From Colwellia sp. 12G3 (GTDB taxonomy: Bacteria > Pseudomonadota > Gammaproteobacteria > Enterobacterales > Alteromonadaceae): a stretch of 64,000 bases of DNA. A program made the position numbers and the translations under genes. The stretch's first letter is position 1, and each line of letters begins with the position of its first letter. The notes beneath the pieces were generated by a model. That model did no database searches. It was not told the DNA's origin and worked only from the letters and a program-made list of their open reading frames with translations. Below are positions 58,775-64,000 of this stretch, in pieces. The stretch covers positions 124,001 through 188,000 of the forward strand of contig NZ_PJAQ01000068.1 in NCBI RefSeq assembly GCF_002836775.1, read 5' to 3'.

Positions 58775-58804
58775 GACTATGATTTTAATATAACATAAAT
58801 AGTC
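58775..58804. promoter_or_regulatory. Possible operator of the antitoxin-like gene
   Basis: GACTAT and ATAGTC form an inverted repeat with an 18-bp AT-rich centre that may overlap the -10 region, about 40 bp before the antitoxin-like start. Autoregulatory operators are usual for such genes; this one is only a guess. Confidence 0.3.
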
Positions 58805-58843
58805 GATTATTTGGCGATATTTGTAAATAATAGGGAGTTAATA

Positions 58844-59101
58844 ATGGAGCTAGAGCGTGATGAATCTAATTGTCAAAACTTAACGCGGTGTTGTGGGGAG
58901 TTCTTTGACGAAAATGAGAAGTCATACTTATTTTCTACATTACTTGCTTGGGCTGGCTCAGATATTGAAGCTACTGCATGGTTTGAATCTGAAGCCATTT
59001 CAGCATTTGGCGGTAAAACTGCATTTCAAATTTGCAAAAAAGGTCAAGCAGATGCCGTGATTAAATACATTCGACACATAGAGCTAGGAGGTTTTGCATA
59101 G
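58844..59101 (+). CDS. DUF2384 (ParS/MbcA-type) antitoxin-like protein
   Basis: I use ATG 58844 (MELERDESNCQ, 85 aa) with AGGGAGTTAATA upstream; the frame extends to a TTG at 58811. The C-terminal half, WFESEAISAFGGKTAFQICKKGQADAVIKYIRHIELGGFA, matches the toxin-binding domain of Xre/ParS/MbcA antitoxins (W-x-x-x-x-n-x-x-f-G-G-k-T-x-x). It lacks the N-terminal Xre helix-turn-helix. Partner toxins of this family are usually RES-domain proteins, but the next frame is not RES-like and is interrupted. It is thus an orphan or degraded toxin-antitoxin unit. Confidence 0.78.
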   Translation: MELERDESNCQNLTRCCGEFFDENEKSYLFSTLLAWAGSDIEATAWFESEAISAFGGKTAFQICKKGQADAVIKYIRHIELGGFA

Positions 59102-59232
59102 TGTATTCCAATGTATCAGGGTTTCATATTGAGTAGAAAAACCGTTCTGTTAAACAACTGTCTGAATTACAAAAAACAGTGGATAATGTAACCATTTTAC
59201 TCAAAGCTGACACAGAATTTGAGCGCCCATAA
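59101..59232 (+). pseudogene. Broken frame coupled to the antitoxin-like gene
   Basis: A GTG at 59101 overlaps the antitoxin stop (TAGTG) with AGGAGG ten bases before it, a coupled start. The frame reads VYSNVSGFHIE, then TAG at 59134, then continues in the same frame as KNRSVKQLSELQKTVDNVTI and on to a TAA at 59230. A single stop change would give a 43-residue product. I do not recognise it. It may be the relic of the toxin gene. Confidence 0.35.
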
Positions 59233-59414
59233 TTTAGAGAAATAATCCTACTTAATTTGTAGACGCACAGCCCCCTCAAGAATGCTCACTAAAACGACAC
59301 AATCAACATAAATACAACAACTTACATCTAAACCCCTGTTCTACTTATTTAAAAATAGTAGCAGCACCAGTCATTTGAGATCAATAGCTTACATCTTAAT
59401 TAGCAACCAAGTAT
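59233..59414. other. Non-coding gap
   Basis: The gap between the broken frame and the CARF gene (convergent) is AT-rich and shows no strong hairpin. Confidence 0.4.
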
Positions 59415-60548
59415 TCACTTCAAATTAATTTCAATATCTTCAATAACAGCAGCAACATAGTACTTTTGGTTATGACCATCTTTGTCTGAAGCTATCTCTA
59501 TTTTTTTTACTAACCCTGAAGGTAGTGCTTTTCTAAGTTTTGTATTGATAGCGGATCGATTTTGTTGGACAAAGGCTCTTTCCATTGCACTTAAACCTTG
59601 TAGATCACCATCACGAAAATCTTCTGGCTCAATATTAAATGCTTTAAAAACTCTAATATCGGTGCCTACTTTGCTGCATTCATTTAGAAATCCAAAGGAA
59701 GCGTCGGTGTTATCTTCGAATTTTCGATCAACAATAAGTCCATTATTATTGCTTTTTGTTAATTTAAGGAGCCATATGTAAAATGAAAACTCTTTCGCGG
59801 TAAGCTTAATATCAACTCCTGAAACGGAAATTGTTTTGGCCTTCTGATATAGATCTAAAACTAGTGACTTACTATGAGTTGAATTCATGGTGGCAACAGT
59901 TTGACTAAAGGATGCTTCCCCCATAGACGTTATCAATTGTGGATCTACTGATTGACGCATTCTTACAAAAGGAATTTCGGCTAAAGTTATTTTGGCTTGG
60001 CTTGTATCTAACTCACCTTTACCAAATTTACCTGTGATCCAATTAGTTGTTTTGGTCGGATAATAAAAATCTTTTACAAATTCAAATTCATCGTTCACAA
60101 ATACATGACTTAATGTGTCTTGCGGGCGACCTAACAATGACATGGCATAACCTAAATAAAATGCCATAGTTTTACGACCACCAGCAATAGATGCATGTAT
60201 TGCTACCTCTTCTTGGTTGGTTAATTCAAAGACTTTATGAGTAATAAAATCAGCCATATAGGTTTGATCGTCAATTGTTTTGGCATCATCGATTGGATTA
60301 CCATCTTCATCTTCAATAAGCCAAATATGTGATTCATCGAATCTTAAGTCTGGTAAGCCATGTTCTTGTTGTAATGCAGCTAAATGTCCATTATCAAATA
60401 AGCCTTCCATCAACATTGCTTTGGTGCTTGTTGTGGTAATAACAAACATTTCGTCTGGAAAAGTTTTACCTTCAGTGTGAAGTGCGTATAAGGTTTCGGT
60501 TACAACTTGTGGGCTAGCGCCAGTTATTGCGAGTAAGATGTTTTTCAT
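59415..60548 (-). CDS. CARF-type protein of the Cas_NE0113 (TIGR02584) family
   Basis: The 377-residue protein starts at ATG 60548, with GGA seven bases before it (a TTG precedes it by one codon). Its first ~200 residues match the NE0113 family: NILLAITGASPQVVTETLYALHTEG, FVITTTSTKAMLMEGLFDNGHLAAL, VAIHASIAGGRKTMAFYLGYAMSLLGRPQDTLSHVFV and FVKDFYYP. This is a CARF-like fold whose relatives bind or cleave cyclic oligoadenylate. The SIAGGRKTM loop is the likely ligand site. A C-terminal extension of about 150 residues (LTAKEFSFYIWLLKL...) looks like a winged-helix domain. No cas genes or CRISPR array are visible. Confidence 0.87.
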   Translation of the reverse strand: MKNILLAITGASPQVVTETLYALHTEGKTFPDEMFVITTTSTKAMLMEGLFDNGHLAALQQEHGLPDLRFDESHIWLIEDEDGNPIDDAKTIDDQTYMADFITHKVFELTNQEEVAIHASIAGGRKTMAFYLGYAMSLLGRPQDTLSHVFVNDEFEFVKDFYYPTKTTNWITGKFGKGELDTSQAKITLAEIPFVRMRQSVDPQLITSMGEASFSQTVATMNSTHSKSLVLDLYQKAKTISVSGVDIKLTAKEFSFYIWLLKLTKSNNNGLIVDRKFEDNTDASFGFLNECSKVGTDIRVFKAFNIEPEDFRDGDLQGLSAMERAFVQQNRSAINTKLRKALPSGLVKKIEIASDKDGHNQKYYVAAVIEDIEINLK

Positions 60549-60650
60549 CAAGCATCCGTTTGATAATTTTGTATAACATCTTACTGTATTTAATAAATAA
60601 TTGTATCTATAAACTTGTAATACCTTGATCTAATTCATTGTTTAAGCTAT

Positions 60651-62246
60651 TTATTTTCGTTTTGCTTTACGGGCAGACTTTTTAGCCTTTTTTAGCTTTT
60701 TACGATCAACATGTCCATGATTACGATTGACAGAGACTATACTATTATCACGTAATAAAGCACGCCCCTTGGGTGACTTGATAAACTGTAAAGCTTCAAT
60801 ACAGCCCTCTTTCGCTGACTCTCTGAGTAAATTTTTAATGCCATGTGGCGATTTTGCTTTTCCATTTTCACGCAACTTCCTCCAGATCAACATTGCTAAA
60901 TCAAATTTAATTTTAGCTTTACCTATTACAGTTTGATTGATCCGCAATGCATTTGTTGACATCACTAATGCTATTTCAATGTACTCATGCTGATCTTTTA
61001 GCAAATTAAATAATATCTCTTCGTAATATATAAATTGCGGAATATCTTTATAGCTTTCAACCATCTTCTTTAAGCCAAGCTCCGCATTAGCCTTTTTCCC
61101 CCAACACCCAAAATATATGCAGTAGCCTTCAAAATATGAAATCCCAGGAGAACAACGTGACTGTGCACTAATAAATGCACTTCGGGCTTTCTTCTTTAAA
61201 AGCTCATTATCTACATCTAATTGCCACTGCAATAACTTGTATTCAAAATCTAAAGTGAATGACCTTATTTCTGATGATTCCACACCTATATTTAACCAAT
61301 GTAAGTATTTTTTAGTTTCTTTCTGATAGTGCTTCTCTTGCAAAAATCTAATTGATTTGTGGTGATTTTTAAGTCCTGCTTGCTCAATTAAATTACAACC
61401 CCTGTTATATTGGTTATGATTAATTAAATAAACACCAAACTGATATGTTGCCTCACCCTGCTCATCATTTATCAATGCCTGTTTGAAACACAGCTCAATA
61501 GTTTGACCTTTAGGTAACGGAAGGTGATTGTCTTTATACACAAGAGCAAACAACAACCATGTATCAGGATGTCCCTGTTGATGGGCCTTATCTAGCCAGT
61601 AACATAAATCATGCTTTAGCATTTCCATTTGTTGTTTTCTTTTTTTATTATTAAGCTCTTTTTGTTGGGATAAACTAATAATTGAGGCGAGAGTACGCTC
61701 TGCTAATGAGTATGTTGCTTCATTATTTCCATTCAGTGCTGCATAGACATGATCAGCCATTTCTTTTGGTATAGGCTCTTGCCAGCTTTCTTGAGGCTGA
61801 GTTTGCTTATTTAACTTAAATGCCAAATATTGCGCAAGTTCAAATAAGTTTACCATTAAGTGTTTAAGTTTTACTCGACTTAAACTACTGCTACAGCTCC
61901 ATTGCCCCGTTATGCTCTGTGCAATATGAGCACTCTTATTCCCTTCTATACGAATATGATGTAAAGACTCTACAATGTATGGAGGGACCTTATTACTTGC
62001 TGAAATTTGTTTTATTTTATCTAATAAATCACCCGTTACAGGTGGACGTAGCCCTAGCTTTTCTCCTACTTCGTGACACCATAACTCAATGAATAATCGG
62101 GCTTTTAATAAACAGCACCCATGATCATTAGAATAGAATTGGTCTACCTCCTGACTTAATCTATATAACTCAAGATGGCTATATTGCAAAAATTTGTAGT
62201 TATCTATTTGTTCTGTGGGTGTTGGTAAGTATGATAATTGATTCAT
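60651..62246 (-). CDS. DUF4145-like protein with Sel1/TPR-like repeats
   Basis: The 531-residue protein has an N-terminal DUF4145-like domain (about 25-150): CCLLKARLFIELWCHEVGEKLGLRP...LLDKIKQI...VPPYIVESLHHIRIEGNKSAH. The RIEGNKSAH block is the family's signature and matches the place of the HEPN active-site region. From about 185 to 480 come helical repeats resembling Sel1/TPR (for example ALINDEQGEATYQFGVYLINHNQYNRGCNLIEQA and LLRESAKEGCIEALQFI). The last 30 residues are Lys-rich, suggesting nucleic-acid contact. Co-directional with the CARF gene, 102 bp upstream of it. Function unknown. Confidence 0.75.
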   Translation of the reverse strand: MNQLSYLPTPTEQIDNYKFLQYSHLELYRLSQEVDQFYSNDHGCCLLKARLFIELWCHEVGEKLGLRPPVTGDLLDKIKQISASNKVPPYIVESLHHIRIEGNKSAHIAQSITGQWSCSSSLSRVKLKHLMVNLFELAQYLAFKLNKQTQPQESWQEPIPKEMADHVYAALNGNNEATYSLAERTLASIISLSQQKELNNKKRKQQMEMLKHDLCYWLDKAHQQGHPDTWLLFALVYKDNHLPLPKGQTIELCFKQALINDEQGEATYQFGVYLINHNQYNRGCNLIEQAGLKNHHKSIRFLQEKHYQKETKKYLHWLNIGVESSEIRSFTLDFEYKLLQWQLDVDNELLKKKARSAFISAQSRCSPGISYFEGYCIYFGCWGKKANAELGLKKMVESYKDIPQFIYYEEILFNLLKDQHEYIEIALVMSTNALRINQTVIGKAKIKFDLAMLIWRKLRENGKAKSPHGIKNLLRESAKEGCIEALQFIKSPKGRALLRDNSIVSVNRNHGHVDRKKLKKAKKSARKAKRK

Positions 62247-62250
62247 ATAT

Positions 62251-62280
62251 GATCCTATTTAATTGTTATTAACTAGGATC
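62251..62280 (-). promoter_or_regulatory. Hairpin enclosing the ribosome binding site of the DUF4145-like gene
   Basis: GATCCTA (62251-62257) pairs with TAGGATC (62274-62280), then one mismatch, then TTAAT/ATTAA around a 4-nt loop: 12 of 13 positions pair. On the minus strand the AGGA ribosome site (62256-62253), six bases before the ATG at 62246, lies inside the stem. Without a T run it is not a terminator. It may block translation until melted, or act as a DNA operator. Confidence 0.6.
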
Positions 62281-62340
62281 ACATCATATTGATATTAGAA
62301 TATTTTTGACGATAACAAGCTTGTGAAGTATAAATTTTCG

Positions 62341-64000
62341 CTAAGGTATTGAAAATGCGAACCGGCCATCTTTATCTCCCCCATTATTTAATTTAAAGAA
62401 GGTATCTTTGTTTTGGTCATGCACCCATACTGAGTTGCATGATCTATCATGGCACTGGCCTTTAAAATATCCACTCGGTTTAGTTACAAATGAGTGTTTA
62501 TCACCTTCTTTTCCACAATAAGGACAATGGCGAACAAATGTTGCAATCGCATTTTTCAATTTGATTTTTTCCACAAGTTCTTGATTAGCCTGTTTGATAA
62601 TAATATCGGTCTGTTCTTGGGTTAATGGAGTGTAGATTGACTTATTTTCAGATAATGCATGCTCAATAGGAGTTGGTAATTTATCTTGTAACGGCTCAAT
62701 AAATATACCTAATAACCATCTCCATACACTTTTCACGATAAGTCTTGAAAGTGCTTCTTTAGCGTGGAGGTTTAAAGGTGATAACTCAACGATTGTACCG
62801 AAGGTTTTCAGCACTCTTAGTTGGGGAGAGATAATGAAAGTCTCATCATCATAAGCCTGTGGCAAATCGTTTTCTTGTAATGGTTCTGCATTAATTATAA
62901 TCCGCGCAATATCTTGCTGGTTGTGTCGAAATTCGAAACATCCTTGCTGTGGTCTATCTACCTTTATGCTCAAGTTGGAATTAATATCAATACTTGTCAT
63001 GTCGGTATTTGTTTCCCACCCTATATCTGCAAAGATTTGTTTAATAACCGTAGTGACATAATGTGTGTAGTCTAGCTGCCTTTGCTGCTTCATTGCTAAC
63101 ATCTGCTGCGGGTTAAGACGATTTTTGGCGGATACTTTCGACCAGCATCGCCAAATTTCAGCTAACCGTCGGTAATTGTCATCATGAGCTAATATATTGG
63201 TGGCTTTAAGCGCTATTCCTACCTGTAAATTTTTCGGTATTGACCGATAAAGCTCTCCATTTTTCATCTGAATTAATTTAGCGCTATATTGCTGAACAAT
63301 ATCCATTTGATCATGACTTTTCTGTTCTAATTCGCTCACATTAGCAGTTTCATATGCTCGCCCCCAGTCTTTTGATATTTGAATAATGTAGTGATGAATA
63401 TTACTTTGTGCATCAAGCTTCCCAAATTCGGCTATCACATCCAATATTTGTTGGATACGTGCTTGTGCGCCAGACAAGTATCGCAGTAAGTTATCAATTA
63501 ACCGGGCATATACTTTATTTTCATAAATAATGACCTCATCTTCACTGACTTGTCCTTTGAGTTTTTTAGGAATAATCCCCGTGAAAGTGCGTTGCTGCCA
63601 ACATTCAGAATGAGCAACTAGATGCGCTTGATAGTTTGAGGCATAACGCTTCACACGGCTTGTTTCCATGAGCTCAACATCATAACGCATGCTCATTCTA
63701 GGACATTGGTTTATCGTTTGAAATATACCATTACTAAACCCTGACATAATTGCTTTATCTAAATCAGTTGGCGCAATAAACTCAGAGACCTCTGGTGGTA
63801 ATAAGTGACTAAAGTTAACAATCGAATTATCTTCGTATTTTTCAGTAATATTCGCAATCGCATCAAAAGTTATATTTAATGCTTCGTCATTGTTTATTTT
63901 ATCTTTCTCGGTTTGATTCCGTTCATCTTGATTGAAGAACATGTCAATATCGCCCTGATGATAAGCTCCACTGCCATCATCAAATAGAATGACTTCCTGT
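62341..64000 (-). CDS. Large zinc-ribbon protein, possibly DUF2357-like (partial, runs off right edge)
   Basis: The frame is open to the window edge. The first in-frame ATG at 63942 is internal, since codons before it (QEVILFDDGSGAYHQGDIDM) read on without a stop, so the N-terminus lies beyond 64000. More than 553 residues are visible. The segment EVIIYENKVYARLIDNLLRYLSGAQARIQQIL resembles the DUF2357 domain found in McrC-like proteins of restriction loci. The C-terminus has a four-Cys zinc ribbon (CPYCGKEG...CHDRSCNSVW). 94 bp separate it from the DUF4145-like gene, which it precedes in the same direction. Family call is tentative. Confidence 0.6.
   Translation of the reverse strand, partial: QEVILFDDGSGAYHQGDIDMFFNQDERNQTEKDKINNDEALNITFDAIANITEKYEDNSIVNFSHLLPPEVSEFIAPTDLDKAIMSGFSNGIFQTINQCPRMSMRYDVELMETSRVKRYASNYQAHLVAHSECWQQRTFTGIIPKKLKGQVSEDEVIIYENKVYARLIDNLLRYLSGAQARIQQILDVIAEFGKLDAQSNIHHYIIQISKDWGRAYETANVSELEQKSHDQMDIVQQYSAKLIQMKNGELYRSIPKNLQVGIALKATNILAHDDNYRRLAEIWRCWSKVSAKNRLNPQQMLAMKQQRQLDYTHYVTTVIKQIFADIGWETNTDMTSIDINSNLSIKVDRPQQGCFEFRHNQQDIARIIINAEPLQENDLPQAYDDETFIISPQLRVLKTFGTIVELSPLNLHAKEALSRLIVKSVWRWLLGIFIEPLQDKLPTPIEHALSENKSIYTPLTQEQTDIIIKQANQELVEKIKLKNAIATFVRHCPYCGKEGDKHSFVTKPSGYFKGQCHDRSCNSVWVHDQNKDTFFKLNNGGDKDGRFAFSIP

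Noticed and set aside
58445..64000. CRISPR array near the NE0113-type gene
   Set aside because: I found no regularly spaced direct repeats anywhere in the island or the rest of the window.

Overview
The window looks like the chromosome of a marine, probably cold-adapted gammaproteobacterium of the Alteromonadales, most like Colwellia. The grounds are low GC, AT-rich intergenic DNA, gammaproteobacterial protein sequences, and several gene clusters kept in the order seen across that class. This is inference from protein resemblance and synteny; no database was searched. There is no rRNA, no recognisable tRNA, no CRISPR array and no complete insertion sequence.

Layout. (1) 1-4155, minus strand: an ABC exporter pair, a permease fused to an M1-type peptidase (cut by the left edge) and its ATPase. 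(2) 4378-12387: the lysS-prfB-recJ-dsbC / fldB neighbourhood known from E. coli, but without xerD and with a fetB-like permease and a type IV pilin-like gene inserted. prfB carries the classic programmed +1 frameshift. (3) 12654-22983: srmB, a phosphate-type porin with a possible Pho box, aqpZ, a TIGR03545/TIGR03546 pair, yaaA, tal, a 57-aa DUF3545-type gene, a hydrolase and a secreted unknown. (4) 23364-33230: eno, pyrG, mazG, relA, rlmD on the minus strand, interrupted by a DUF4202-type gene, a YbaN-type membrane protein and a SPOUT methyltransferase. barA follows on the plus strand between two copies of a ~315-bp repeat element. (5) 37215-46799: pdxJ, recO, era, rnc, lepB, lepA, rseC, rseB, rseA, rpoE, all on the minus strand, behind a good sigma-E-type promoter. 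(6) 47047-57685: nadB, ygfX/sdhE, ygfZ, an SlyD-type isomerase, recA with a perfect LexA box, a GGDEF/EAL protein, argP/argO and a helical unknown. (7) 58445-64000: an accessory island.

The core regions are housekeeping: translation (lysS, prfB, lepA, era, rnc, rlmD, srmB), stringent response and nucleotide hygiene (relA, mazG, pyrG), envelope stress (rpoE-rse, dsbC, lepB), recombination (recA, recO, recJ) and central metabolism (eno, tal, nadB, pdxJ).

The island is the part most likely to hold something new. It has an AlpA-type regulator without an integrase, a lone DUF2384 (ParS/MbcA-type) antitoxin domain with a broken downstream frame, and a co-directional trio on the minus strand. The trio is a CARF-type protein of the Cas_NE0113/TIGR02584 family, a DUF4145 (HEPN-like) protein with Sel1/TPR-like repeats whose ribosome binding site sits inside a hairpin, and a large zinc-ribbon protein that runs off the right edge. 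No cas effector genes or array are visible, so I read it as a candidate nucleotide-signalling defence module.
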